Source: a virus. Taken from it: a DNA stretch of 35,810 nucleotides. Below, piece by piece: positions 1-11,900 of the stretch; position 1 is the stretch's first letter, and every line of letters begins with the position of its first letter. The translations under genes and the position numbers were made by a program. Location of the stretch: IMG/VR virus record IMGVR_UViG_3300020442_002641, positions 1 to 35,810 of that record; one strand, written 5' to 3'. The notes beneath the pieces are model-generated. The model saw only the letters and a list, made by a program, of their open reading frames with translations, did no database searches and was not told the origin of the DNA.

Positions 1-396
1 GAAGAGACAGGTGAAGTCGAAGAGAAGGAGATTGTCTGTGGATGGTATCTCACAGAAGACGGTCATACTTCCTCTGTTGCTCACTGGCTCGATGAAGATG
101 AATTCCGCAAGAACGGCGGTGTGATGAACCATGAGACCATTGAAACCCTCACAAAGCGTAAGAAACCCTTCACATGCGACTATACTGGTTTTGGATGGGT
201 ACTGATCAAGAAGGGCGTCTTTGAGAACCTGGAGTATCCTTGGTTCGCTCCTAAGATGCAAGTCTTTGAATCTGGTGCAGTCCAAGACATGTGTGGTGAG
301 GACGTATCATTCTGTCTCGATGCTATCGAAGCAGGCTTTAAGATCTGGTGTGACCCCCGCGTTCGTGTTGGTCACGAAAAAACTCGTATTATCTGA
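1..396 (+). CDS. Glycosyltransferase-like protein, 3' part (5' end outside window)
   Basis: The frame is open from the first base to the stop at 394-396, so the N-terminus is missing and the ATG at 124 is internal. The visible 131 residues resemble the C-terminal half of GT-A fold (family 2-like) glycosyltransferases. There is an aromatic/glycine stretch, DYTGFGWVLIKKGVF, and then CGEDVSFCLDAIEAGFKIW followed by DPRVRVGH. The GED triad with a downstream His is typical of the catalytic and metal-binding end of these enzymes, which move a sugar from a nucleotide-sugar to an acceptor. In a phage the acceptor could be DNA, a virion protein or a host glycan; the sequence does not say which. It is separated from gp25 by a small basic gene and a terminator, so it probably belongs to the preceding transcription unit. 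Family assignment is by motif recognition only. Confidence 0.6.
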   Translation, partial: EETGEVEEKEIVCGWYLTEDGHTSSVAHWLDEDEFRKNGGVMNHETIETLTKRKKPFTCDYTGFGWVLIKKGVFENLEYPWFAPKMQVFESGAVQDMCGEDVSFCLDAIEAGFKIWCDPRVRVGHEKTRII

Positions 397-411
397 TTCG
401 GAGATTTAATT

Positions 412-546
412 ATGGCAATGATGAAAGGTGGATCTTATATCCCCGGTAAACCGAAAAAAACTCGCCAAGGCAACTCGAAAAATACGCTTTTCTCGGCATC
501 ATCGAGAAATAACAAGAAGAAAAAATATAGAGGACAAGGCAAATAA
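412..546 (+). CDS. Small, very basic hypothetical protein (44 aa)
   Basis: ATG at 412 is preceded by GGAG (400-403) at a normal ribosome-binding distance, and the frame closes with TAA at 544-546. The product begins MAMMKGGSYIPGKPKKTRQG and ends in a run of Asn, Lys and Arg. I count 13 Lys/Arg and no Asp or Glu in 44 residues, so it is strongly positively charged and likely unstructured. I believe similar short basic proteins occur at this place, just before gp25, in marine T4-like phages, but I cannot name a function. Binding to nucleic acid or to an acidic virion surface would fit the charge. It lies 15 nt after the glycosyltransferase-like gene and directly before a terminator, so it is probably the last gene of that unit. 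Confidence 0.7.
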   Translation: MAMMKGGSYIPGKPKKTRQGNSKNTLFSASSRNNKKKKYRGQGK

Positions 547-554
547 ACAGATAT

Positions 555-582
555 GAGGGTGAGTCAATCACCCTCTTTTTTT
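555..582 (+). terminator. Rho-independent terminator
   Basis: The arms GAGGGTGA (555-562) and TCACCCTC (568-575) pair perfectly over 8 bp around a 5-nt loop (GTCAA), followed by seven T (576-582). It begins 8 nt after the stop of the 44-residue gene and ends 4 nt before the late-promoter-like box of gp25. It therefore closes the upstream unit and insulates the baseplate operon. Confidence 0.9.
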
Positions 583-586
583 GTGA

Positions 587-593
587 ATAAATA
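587..593 (+). promoter_or_regulatory. Late-promoter-like box upstream of gp25
   Basis: ATAAATA matches the core of the T4-type late promoter (TATAAATA), the -10-like element read by the phage gp55 sigma factor. It lies just after the terminator and 27 nt before the gp25 ATG, so it probably drives gp25, gp6 and the giant gp7-like gene. Confidence 0.65.
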
Positions 594-620
594 ACCTTAT
601 TAAAGTGCGTTTCTATACAT

Positions 621-1022
621 ATGCCTCTGCAAAGAGTCAGTCAAGGATTTAAAGATATATCGATGTCATTCGGAATGAATCCATTGACGGATGATCTTGT
701 AGCACTTAAAAATATCAATGCGATTAATCGATCGATAAGGAACATTGTTCTTACAATACCAGGTGAGGTTCCTTTTAATCCGACTTTTGGTTCTCATATC
801 GGTGCATCCTTATTTGAAAATATGGATGAATTCTCGGCAAGAGAAATTAAAAATGAAATTATGATGTCGATTCGAAATTATGAACCAAGGGTTAATCTCA
901 ATGAGGTAATCGTAAGACCCAACTTTGATGCTAATACTTTTGATGTCATAGTTAAATATGATGTAATTGGTATTGCGGCTCCATCGCAAACATTAGAATT
1001 TGCTCTCGTATCAGCAAGATAA
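621..1022 (+). CDS. gp25: Baseplate wedge subunit gp25
   Basis: At 133 residues it is almost the length of T4 gp25 (132). It shows the GPW/gp25 family core: IPGEVPFNPTFGSHIGASLF, then LFENMDEF, then IRNYEPRVNL. T4 gp25 has close counterparts (RPFDPEFG, LFENMTPL, VRNYEPRI, recalled from memory). This small lysozyme-like-fold protein joins gp6 and gp53 in the baseplate wedge and contacts the tail-tube and sheath initiation layer. The start at 621 follows a late-promoter-like box by 27 nt; no good Shine-Dalgarno is visible. The stop TAA is directly followed by the ATG of gp6 (TAAATG), so translation is probably coupled. Confidence 0.95.
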   Translation: MPLQRVSQGFKDISMSFGMNPLTDDLVALKNINAINRSIRNIVLTIPGEVPFNPTFGSHIGASLFENMDEFSAREIKNEIMMSIRNYEPRVNLNEVIVRPNFDANTFDVIVKYDVIGIAAPSQTLEFALVSAR

Positions 1023-2948
1023 ATGACACTTCAAAACTTTACTTCACTAGATTTTGATCAAATAAAAGCACTTCTGATTGAATACATACGATCAGATCCA
1101 AACTTTACTGATTATGATTTTGAAGGATCTAACCTAAGTTCAATCATTAATTTGATGGCATATAACACATATGTCTCATCTTATAATGCAAACATGCTTG
1201 CGAATGAGGTATTTCTTGAGTCTGCCACACTTAGAGAAAATGTAGTTGCACTTGCACGATCGATTGGTTATACACCAAGATCAAGAAGAGCAGCAAGAGC
1301 AACTGTAAGTTTCTTTGTCAATTGTGATGGTATTACTCCTAAACCTACATCATTAACACTGCAAAAGGGAATTGTTGCAGCATCTACAGGAAACTTTGCA
1401 GGACAGAGTTTTGTCTTCTCATTACCAGAAGATACAACAGTTTCCGTTGTAAATGGTGTAGCATCCTTCGATGAATTAGAGATATATGAAGGCAATCGTA
1501 TTAGACAGGAATATACTTTTGACACAACAGACCCAAATCAACGCTTTATTATCGATAATGTCGGAGTTGATACTGATACTTTAGTCATAAGAGTTAAAGA
1601 TTCTGCAGCATCTAACACATGGGTCTATTATCATCGTAAAGAAGACCTCTTTGGATTGAATAGTGAGTCCAAAATCTTCTTCTTACAGGAAATTGAAGAC
1701 GAAAGATACGAAATTACCTTTGGTGATGGCGTTTTTGGTAAGCAATTACAGGAAGGTAACATCATTGAAGCGGTTTATATCACCTCAAGTGGCGATAGTG
1801 CCAATGGAGTGAACGGTTTTGCCTTCAGTGGACGCCTTGTATACGTTAGAAATGGCATTGAATATGTCGTTTCATCGGGAATTTCGGTTGTAAACACTGA
1901 TCTTAGTGCTGCTGGAGGAGATTCAATCGAATCTATTGAGTCAATTCGTCAATTTGCACCTAAAATCTACGCTTCACAGAACAGAGCACTCACGGCAACC
2001 GACTATGAAGTGCTAATTCCGACAAAAATCTACCCAGAAACCGAATCTATCTCCGTTTTTGGCGGAGAAGACCTAGTTCCACCTCAATATGGTAAGGTTT
2101 TTATCAGCATTAAACCCAAATTTGGTGATTTTCTGCCAAATTTGATCAAACAGAACATTACTAGGGAGTTAAAGAGGTATTCCGTAGCAGGAATCGTCCC
2201 AGAAATCCTTGATTTGAAGTATCTTTACCTTGAAACTGAGTCTCAGGTATATTATAACACAAATCAAGCGGCAAATGCGGCAGAACTTTCGTCAATTGTT
2301 CGTGGAAATATCGAAAAATATGCAGATTCGACGGAATTGAACAGATATGGCGCAAGATTTAAGTATAGTAAGTTCCAAAAAATCATTGATGACAGTAATC
2401 AGGCAATAACATCCAATATTACAAAGGTTAGGATGAGAAGAGATCTTCGTGTCCTGTTAAATACTTTTGCGGAATATCAAATTGGTTTTGGAAATGAATT
2501 TTATATCGGCAATTTGACTGGATACAACATTAAATCCACTGCATTTAGAGTTAGAGGAATTACTGGTGATGTTTATCTGTCCGATATCCCAGATTCGGAT
2601 AGATTGAACGGTTCTATCTTCTTATTCAGTGTTCCTTCCCCAAATTCTAATTCTGTAACCATCAGAAGAAGAAATGTTGGAAGAATTGATTATAAGAGTG
2701 GCATTATCACCTTAAGTGCTATAAACATCCAATCTGGTAAAGAAAAGGATGGTCAACAGATGATAGAGATTTCCGCAGTTCCTCAATCTAATGATGTGGT
2801 TGGTTTTCAAGATCTCTATTTGCAATTAGATGTTTCTAATAGCACTGTCGAAATGGTATCGGACAATATTGCATCTGGTCTCGATGTTTCGGGATCGAGT
2901 TATATTGTATCTTCTAGCTACACCAATGGGAATTTAGTAAGAGTATAA
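1023..2948 (+). CDS. gp6: Baseplate wedge subunit gp6
   Basis: The 641-residue product compares with 660 in T4. Recognisable blocks are the N-terminal helical part with NLMAYNTYVSSYNANMLANE, then LRENVVALARSIGYTPRSRR (about residues 69-88), which matches the T4 gp6 'NVV-A--LGYTP-S-R-A' signature. A baseplate-J-like middle region follows, including FGDGVFGKQL, and then a C-terminal dimerisation part. gp6 forms the continuous ring that links neighbouring wedges of the baseplate around the hub. It starts on the base after the gp25 stop and is followed after 3 nt by the gp7-like gene, so gp25, gp6 and gp7-like form one operon of wedge proteins. No truncation or frameshift is seen. Confidence 0.95.
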   Translation: MTLQNFTSLDFDQIKALLIEYIRSDPNFTDYDFEGSNLSSIINLMAYNTYVSSYNANMLANEVFLESATLRENVVALARSIGYTPRSRRAARATVSFFVNCDGITPKPTSLTLQKGIVAASTGNFAGQSFVFSLPEDTTVSVVNGVASFDELEIYEGNRIRQEYTFDTTDPNQRFIIDNVGVDTDTLVIRVKDSAASNTWVYYHRKEDLFGLNSESKIFFLQEIEDERYEITFGDGVFGKQLQEGNIIEAVYITSSGDSANGVNGFAFSGRLVYVRNGIEYVVSSGISVVNTDLSAAGGDSIESIESIRQFAPKIYASQNRALTATDYEVLIPTKIYPETESISVFGGEDLVPPQYGKVFISIKPKFGDFLPNLIKQNITRELKRYSVAGIVPEILDLKYLYLETESQVYYNTNQAANAAELSSIVRGNIEKYADSTELNRYGARFKYSKFQKIIDDSNQAITSNITKVRMRRDLRVLLNTFAEYQIGFGNEFYIGNLTGYNIKSTAFRVRGITGDVYLSDIPDSDRLNGSIFLFSVPSPNSNSVTIRRRNVGRIDYKSGIITLSAINIQSGKEKDGQQMIEISAVPQSNDVVGFQDLYLQLDVSNSTVEMVSDNIASGLDVSGSSYIVSSSYTNGNLVRV

Positions 2949-2951
2949 AGA

Positions 2952-5900
2952 ATGACAAGCAACAGAATTAAATTCAATCAAATCGTAGCCGATCAGTTCC
3001 CTACGTATATCAGAGAAGAGTTTCCAGCCGTACAGGAATTCTTTACTAAGTATTACTTGTCTCAAGAATATCCAGGTGGAGTTCTGGATATTTTAAACAA
3101 TATCGACAAATATTCCAAGATTGAAGAAATCTCTGATCGCTATGTCGATGATGCGGAACTGACGCAGCCTGTAGGAATCTTTGATACGGAAATTAATGTT
3201 GCATCGACAAAAGGTTTCCCTGATAACTACGGATTGATCAAAATTGATGATGAATTAATTCTGTATACAGAAAAAACAAAAATTCAATTTAAGGGTTGTG
3301 TTAGAGGTTTTCTAGGAATCACCTCATATGACAATCCAGTTAATATTGAGAATTTTATTTTTTCTGACTCAACTCAAGTAAAGCACGAATTAACATATAG
3401 TCCACAAGGAGTTGGACTCAAAAGAGTAACAAACTTAAGTTCCCTTTTCTTAAAAGAATTTTTCAATAGAGCAAAATATAGACTTGCTCCTGGTTTTGAG
3501 AATAGAGAACTATTTTCTGGTTTAGATGAAGCGACCAGTAAAGAAATTGCTGTCAAACCATCACGCTTCATAAAGCAGATAAAAGACTTTTATAAAACAA
3601 GAGGAACAGACGAATCTTTTAAAATTCTGTTCAAAGCTCTTTATGGCGAAAACGCTGAGGTAGTTAGACCCAGAGAATTTTTATTCAGACCATCTGATTC
3701 TCAATTCCAAGTTACAAGAGACTTTGTTGTAACACCCATCAGTGGAAATCCTTCTGAGTTGGAGAGAAATACTCTTCAACAAGATGCTTATAAAAATATA
3801 ACCAAAGCATATGCTCCTGTTGCTAAGGTAGAAAAGATCACTACAGGTCTTACTACCTCAAACTATTGGAAGATTAGTATTGATGCTGACTATAATAGAG
3901 ATATTTTAGTAGAAGGATCTATCTATGGCAATTTTACTGCACATGCCAAGACAAAAACAATAGGAAGTATTTCTAAGGATTCCAGTTCTATTGATGTTGA
4001 TTCGACTGTAGGATTCCCTCAAGATGGAGAATTGTATGTCACTTATTCTAATGGGACTGTTGGTGTCGTATCCTATACTGACAAATCATTAACTCAATTT
4101 TCTGGTTGCACAAATGTAACCGAAACAATTAAAGATGCAGAGACCATCTTTATCAACAGTTTTGCATATGGATATTCAAATGTAGATCAATCTCTCATCA
4201 AAGTAAGGATTACTCCTGTATTAGAAAACCCCACAGAAAGTCAAGATAACCACTATTATGAAAGTGGTGAATTGATTGACATCAAATCTTTGGGTGAAGA
4301 TAAAAAGAATAAAGAAGTTTGGATTGTAAACTCTTGCCCAACGTATAATGTAAAGAGTCTTTCTTTAACAGACTCTCAGCAAAAATTATATTCCTTTTCT
4401 ACTTTCGATGAAATCTTATTGAAAGTTGGAGATACTGTTTCAGTTGAAGACACCACTGGAAGCACTACTGATGCAGAAGTATTCGATATCACATCTTCAA
4501 ACACTCTGACATTAAGAGCGGATAGTCTCTTAGATGTGAACAAAAAGTATACTTTCACTAAAAAACTATCCAAAGTTAATGCGACTTATTTTACTGGTAT
4601 AGATGATCTCAATTCAAACGTAGACAATCTGTATACCGATGGAGTTAATACTCTTGTTGCGTCTTCGTCTTTACCAACTTATAAAAATCAACCTCTTAAT
4701 GCACCATCGAGAAAAATTGAATTCTCTGGAACTTTCCCACCTGTAGGAGTTGGTTCGACTAATGTATATAATATTTCTCCCCTTAAGGATCACGGTCTAT
4801 ACACTGGAGATGCAGTTTTCTATTCTTTCCCAATAAAAGAAGAATATGATATTTTCTCTGGAAATACAGTAACCACATTCCCAGAAGGAAATCTAGGCAC
4901 TAATTATGAAAAAGGTCTTTACTTCGTCAAGAGAATTGATGAAAACAATGTCCAATTTGCAAAAGGAAGATCTGATCTTTATCATGGGAATTTTGTAAGT
5001 ACACCAACCCCAGTAACAATCACAGGGCAGGTTATTGATCTTTACAAGTTCAAAGATAAAACATTATCATCCCAAAAACTTATCAGAGAAATTGCTCCAC
5101 CAGAAAAAGATGGAGTTTCATATAAAACAATTCCAGGATCTAAAACAGGAATATTTGCAAATGGTGTAGAACTACAAAATTATAAGTCTACGGATACAGT
5201 ATACTATGGTCCTATTCAAAAGATTGAGGTGTCTTCTCCTGGAGAAAATTATGACGTTATCAATCCACCAATTCTTCACATCGATGATTCTGTAGGAACT
5301 GGTGCTACTGGATATGTTTCTGTTTCTGGATCACTGCAACAAATTGATATTATTTCTCCAGGTTTTAATTATATTGAAACACCAATTATTAGAATTGTTG
5401 GAGGAAATGGAAAAGATGCACAGGCAGTTGCTAAATTAAATCAAATAACTCATTCAGTAGACTTCAATTCAACTGTTCTTGCTCAAAGAGTTGGATTAGG
5501 CACGACTGTATCTACAATTGGTTTTACCACATACCATAAGTTTACGAATGCAGAGAAGGTTTTATATAAGAATAATGGAGAACAAGTAATCTCTGGTCTT
5601 TCCACTAACTCAAACTACTATGTTGGTGTTGTCGATGCATACACAGTAAAGTTGTATCCAACCGAAAACCAAGCAGTTTTGGGAGTTGGAACCGTAACTC
5701 TACTTGATTATGGTACAGGAAATCATACACTCGAATCTGTCGCTAAGAAGAATGTAATTTCAAAAATTAATGTAATTTCTAATGGTGAGGGATATACCAA
5801 TAGAAAATTAACTACTGGAGTCATTGGCATTAACACAGCAGATAATTGCATTACAATTCCAGATCATAAGTTTTCTTCAGGCGAAAAAATTGTATACAAT

Positions 5901-8900
5901 GTAGAAGGAACTACTGTTTTAGGATTAACTCCTAATACAAATTACTATATTGACAAAAAAGACAACAATTCGTTTAGATTATTCCAATCGGGTATCGGAT
6001 CTGATGGTCAAGTTTATAACACCAAAACATATGCAGATCTGAAAAATGTTGGTGTAGGAACTCATATTTTCAATTATCCAGAAATAGAAGTTATTGTTGA
6101 AGGAAAGATTGGAATCTCTTCTCTATCGACAGAAGATTTTAAAGCAAGAGTTCAACCAATTTTTAGAGGTGAAGTACAATCTATCCATCTCTCAAATACT
6201 GGAGTAGGTTATGGTTCTTCTGAAATCATAAACTTCAACAGAGAACCTCTGATTGAACTTCAAACTGGAACTGGAGCACAATTGACTCCAATCGTTAACA
6301 ATGGTCAACTTGTAGAAGTTTTAGTCAATAACAAGGGTTCGGGATACAATGCTCCTCCAGAACTGAGAATAGACGGTGCTGGTATTGGTGCGGTTATAAC
6401 ACCAGTTATAGTTAATGGTGAAATCGAATCTGTAAATATTATTCAAGGTGGAGTCGATTATACTAGAGAAGATACCTTTATCAATGTAATTCCATCTGGA
6501 CAAGAAGCGAAGTTTTCCACAGTAATAAAAACATGGACAGTCAATAATGTTGTTAGAAACTATGAACTGTTTACTGCTGATGATGGTTTTATTACAAATG
6601 GAACTAATTCGGAATATGGACTTCAATATACTCACTTATATGCACCAAGACCTTTAAGAAAAACTCTATTTGGAACAGATTCAAATGGCAATAAAGTATA
6701 TGGGTCTGCAGATTTAAAAGTTAATAACGGTTTTGAAATCGATTCTTCATATCACTCTCCTATTATTGGATATGCGTATGATGGTAATCCAATTTACGGA
6801 CCATTTGGATACTCAACTTTAGTTGGAGGCGTAATCAGACAAGTTAAGAGTGGTTATAGACTCAATATTGCAAATGATCGCCCACCATTCCCAGAAGGAT
6901 TTTTTGCGGAAGATTTTACTTTCTATCCAAGTTCAGATCCTCTTACTCTGGATGAGAATAATGGAAGATATTGTGTTACACCAGAATATCCAAATGGAAT
7001 ATATGCTTATTTTGCAACTCTCAGCGAAACCCCAGACTCTACTGGAATTTACAAGGGATTCAAATCTCCAGTATTCCCATACATCGTAGGAAATTATTAC
7101 AATAATGTTCCAAACAACTATAACTTCAAATCTTTATCAAATCAAGATCGAGTAGATCTAAATGAGACTGATTATGTAAGAATTACAAGCACCCATAAAA
7201 TCAAGGGTAATGCAAGTTCTTACAAATATGTCGATATTCCTAATAACCTATCTCAGAAGACTGAAATTAAATTTGCGTCTACTGGTTCTATTGATGGTGT
7301 AGGAATTATCACTGGAGGTAGGAATTATAAAGTTGGTGATAGACCGATTATTGATTTTGCTAGAAGTGGTGGATACGGAACTCTGCTTGAGGTTGATAGA
7401 GTTTCTGGAAAGGATATCACAAACATTAGTGCTGCTACTAGTTCAATTTCTAATATCGAATTTTTACCTGAGTCGCAAGGAGGATCATTCTTAGCAATTG
7501 CCCCAAATCCTCATTATTGGACAAATACAGACCGAGTGGTCATATCTGGTCTAAGCACAACAAACACCCTCCTTGCAGGGGCATATAGGGCAGGTATAGC
7601 GACAGATAAGTATGTTCTCACAGTCGGAGTTGATACGTCTGGTGTTACGGGAATAGTAACTTATTTCAACATTTTTGGAAATTTAGATTACCCATCATTG
7701 AAAGAAAATGATATTCTTTCAATTGGAACAGAAGAGGTAAAAGTCCTGTCTGTAGATTATGATACTTCAAGAGTTAAAGTTCTTAGAAGTCAAAATGGAA
7801 CGGTTTCTACCGCCCATACATCTACAACAGTAATAAGACAAAATCAAAGAAAATTCAAGATTAATGTTGGATATAAAACAACATTCAACTACAAAATAAA
7901 CAAAGAGTTTTATTTCAATCCTGCAGATTCTTTGGCTTTAGGTGTTGGAATTGGAACAACAATAGTATTCTCAAATCCAGGTGCAGGGGACACAAACATA
8001 TTTGTTCCACAGAGATCAGTTTATCTTCCCAATCATGGTCTCAAAACAGGAGATAGACTTTTATACAACACAAATACCGGAGATCCTATTGAAGTCTCTG
8101 TTGGTGGAGTAAGTGCCGATTATACTGTATCTGACCAAGAAACTTTCTATGTTGCTAAAATTAGCAATGATCTGATTGGTATTGCTACCGTTAAAGTAGG
8201 TCTTGGATCTACAGGATCTTTTGTTGGTGCTGGTGATAGTATCAGAACATCTTCAACTTTATACTTTACTGGTATTGGAACTGGAGTCTATCATAGTTTC
8301 CAAACTCAATATGAAAATGTAGTCACTGGATCTGCAGAGAAGAATGAAGTAACAGTATCTCTTGCAAATACTCATGGTCTTTTCAATGGAGAGACTGTAT
8401 TTGTTGATGTAAATGTTGGAGGTTCTAAGACTGTTACTGTCAAATACAATGATAAGTCTAGAAGAATCGTAATTGATTCGAAATCCTTTACTTCTTCAGG
8501 CGTAAGCACTTCTACTTCTCAGATTAATATTGCTAATCACGGATTTAAAGCAGGCGATAAAGTTTTACATACTGCTACTGTAGATGGTTATGGACCTATC
8601 GATGGTGAACTGTATTATGTAATCTTTATTGATGACAATAACATCAAACTGTCTGAAACTAGATCTGGAGCACTGAATTCGATTCCTTCTTATGTTGGAA
8701 TTACTAGCTCTTATTCTGGAGAGATTGGATTAGTCAATCCACCTATCGAAGCTTATGAAGACTCTACTCTTGTTTTTGATGTTTCTGATTCTTCTTTAAG
8801 ATTCTTACAACAATCGACCGAATACTCCGCATTTGAAATGTTGTTCCATTCGGACTTATCGTTTGATTCCGTTTTTGAATCATCTGGTACTTCAAATGAG

Positions 8901-11900
8901 TTTGAAGTTTCTAGAACAGGTGAAATTGGAATATCCTCCAATGCAAAAGTAGAACTAAAGATAAACAAAAATATTCCAAAAGTTCTGTATTATGAATTTT
9001 CTCCAACAAATACAAGTATTCTTCCAAATGAAAAAAGTACCATCATAAAAGATGATGGTGTAATTGGATATAATGAAATTATTAGAAATAAGAGTTTATA
9101 TTCTGGAGAATATACTGCAATTGTCTCCGCAGGAACAAGTTTTAAATATACAATCGATAAATCTCCAGAATCTACTTCATATGACAGATCTTCTTCAGTA
9201 TTAAATTATTCCACGAACTCTAGAAATGCATATGGACCTGTAAAATCGATTTCGATCAAGAATAAAGGAAACAAATTCACCAAACTTCCAGGGTTGTCCA
9301 CAACCTTCGACACTGATTTGGGAAGTGATGCGATCATATCTGTTTCTGGTTCTAATATCGGTAAGATTGTATCTAAGAGCATAATCGATATTGGTTATGA
9401 TTTGCCAACTGATAAGACATTGAGACCAAAGGCAAAATTACCACAAATTTGTGCTGTAGAAACGCTTTCTTCATTGGAGAGAGTTTCTGTAACTTCATTC
9501 GGAAGAGGATATACATCTGCTCCACAACTAATTCTCATTGATGGAAGTAGAAAAGAAGTTCTGCCCGAAGCAGATCTCAGATTTGAGTTGGGAAATGTAG
9601 GCGTTGAAATTCTGAATAATACATTCGCTCTTTCCCCAATTAATCCAACTATAATACCTATTCATAATTCTAATGGTGTTGGTATTTCTAGTTTAACATT
9701 TGATTCAACATCTCAAACTGTTACTGCTACTTTATCTGTTGGATTTAGTACAGCAGAATCGTTCCCATTTGATGTTGGCGATGAAGTTTTTGTTGAAAAT
9801 GCAAGTGTAACTGGGGCAACTGGTAACATTAAGGGATTCAATTCAAACGAGTATAATTTCAACTTCTTCGAAGTTACGCAGGTATCGAAAAATATCGGTG
9901 GAATTGGAATTGTTACTTATAGCATGTCCAATGTTCTGGATGATAACGGTGATGTTGCTGATTTTGACGACGCTAATTCTGCAGTAAGAATTATTCCTCG
10001 CAAACATATGCCTGAATTTGATATTGTAGTAAATTCAAATTCTTTTGCTATTGGTGAGGAAGCATCTTTCGGAGATGGATATGAAGGAATTATTGAAGGA
10101 TACAACCAAGATGCAAATATATTAAAACTGAGATCTCAAAATGAGGTTTCTGTTGGTGATGTCATCACGGCAAAATCCACTAGAACAAAAGCGACTATTA
10201 AAGAAGTCAGCAATTATGACGGTTTCTATCAACTTTCCAGTTCTTCAATTAAAAAAGGTGGATGGGAAAATAATGCTGGATTCTTAGGAGATAACTCTAC
10301 CAGACTCCAAGATAATGATTATTATCAGAACTTCTCATACTCTATTAAGTCAAGAGTTCCATTGGAAACCTGGGATGACGCCGTTAGCACATTAAATCAT
10401 ACGACAGGATTTAAAAAGTTCTCTGATCTTCAGATTGAGTCTAAACTGGGTTATGTCTCTAGTCAGGATATGGCTATCGGTCTTCCTGCTCCAAACGATA
10501 TTCCAGGAATTCAAATCATTGTAGATTTGATCGGATCAGGAGATCTTAATTGTGTTTATGATTTTGATTTGGTCAAAGAAAACTCCTTTACCATCGACGG
10601 TAGAGTCGTATCCGATGAGATAATCTTCCAAAATGCAGTTCTCACAGATTACTCTGAGTCTATTGGTAATAGAGTATTGATTATTGATGATGTTTCCTAT
10701 CTCTTTAATAGCAATCCAAGACCAACAAGATTTAGTGAAATTGCTAGATTCAATCTTGCTGATGCTAGAGTTAAAAAATTCATCACATATGCAAAAGATA
10801 TTAGATTTACTGGAGAAAGACAAGTTCTCTTAGTAACTCTTCTCTATGATAATGACAATCTTGCATACATGAACCAATACGGAAGAGTTGAATCTGTTTC
10901 CGATCTTGGATCTTTTGACTTCTCTATTTCTGGAACAGAAGGAGTTCTCAACTTCTATCCAGTAAAATATTCTGTAAATGATTATTCGGTTTCCACATTA
11001 ACAATTGGAATCAATGGTTCGTATGTTGCTGGATTAGGAACAACTACACTCGGAGACGGTGTAAGAATAGTAGGAGCCTCAAAATCGGATACTGTTTCTT
11101 CTATTGTAGAAATTCCAAGTTACTACAGTTCTGTCAAAGGAATCGTTGAAGTAACTGGACATAATGGAGAATATGAATACAACGAATTCAACTTGACTCA
11201 TAATGGAACTGAAATTGAATTCATTGATTATGGTCAATTGTCAAATCATAGTTACGATACTTTCTCTGGAACTGGATTAGGAACTTTCTGGCCATACATT
11301 AGTGGTTCCACCTTAAAGGTTGACTTTACATCTAATTTGGGTCTTTCTACAACTGGTTTTGGTGCTACTGTAAATACTTGGTTCGTTGCTCTTGCTGACA
11401 CAGATTACAGTGGAGTTGGATCAACATCTCTTAGATATGGAAAACTTAAGTCTTCTTATGTCGCTATCTCTTCATCTTCATCACCAACTTCTCACATAGT
11501 ATCCGATTACATCAATCTGTATGACGGTGGATATTTCTTAGTACAGGCATCTGATCCTGATAGTGGAGATCATCAATTCTCTGAGGTTGTTGCCGTTGAT
11601 GATGACAATGATGGATTTATTACTGAATTTGCTGTTCTTGAAACAAATCAAAATCTTGGAACAGTTGGAATTGCTAAGACTAATGATATAACCAAGATAA
11701 CATTTGAACCTGTAGCAGACAGAAACATCCAGGTCAAGGTATTCTCTCATCTTGTCCGTCCTACGAATGATTCTGGAACAGATATTTCATTAGACTTCAA
11801 CAATTCTAGTGTTAATAGTTTCCAAGGAACGTATGAAGGAACTCTTTCAAATATTAAGAGAGACTTCCCACTGAATCATAACAATCTTCCAATTTTCAGA

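Noticed and set aside
121-396. An independent 91-residue gene starting within the first 125 bases
   Set aside because: The same frame is open to base 1 and the upstream residues continue the glycosyltransferase-like sequence, so this is the end of a longer gene.
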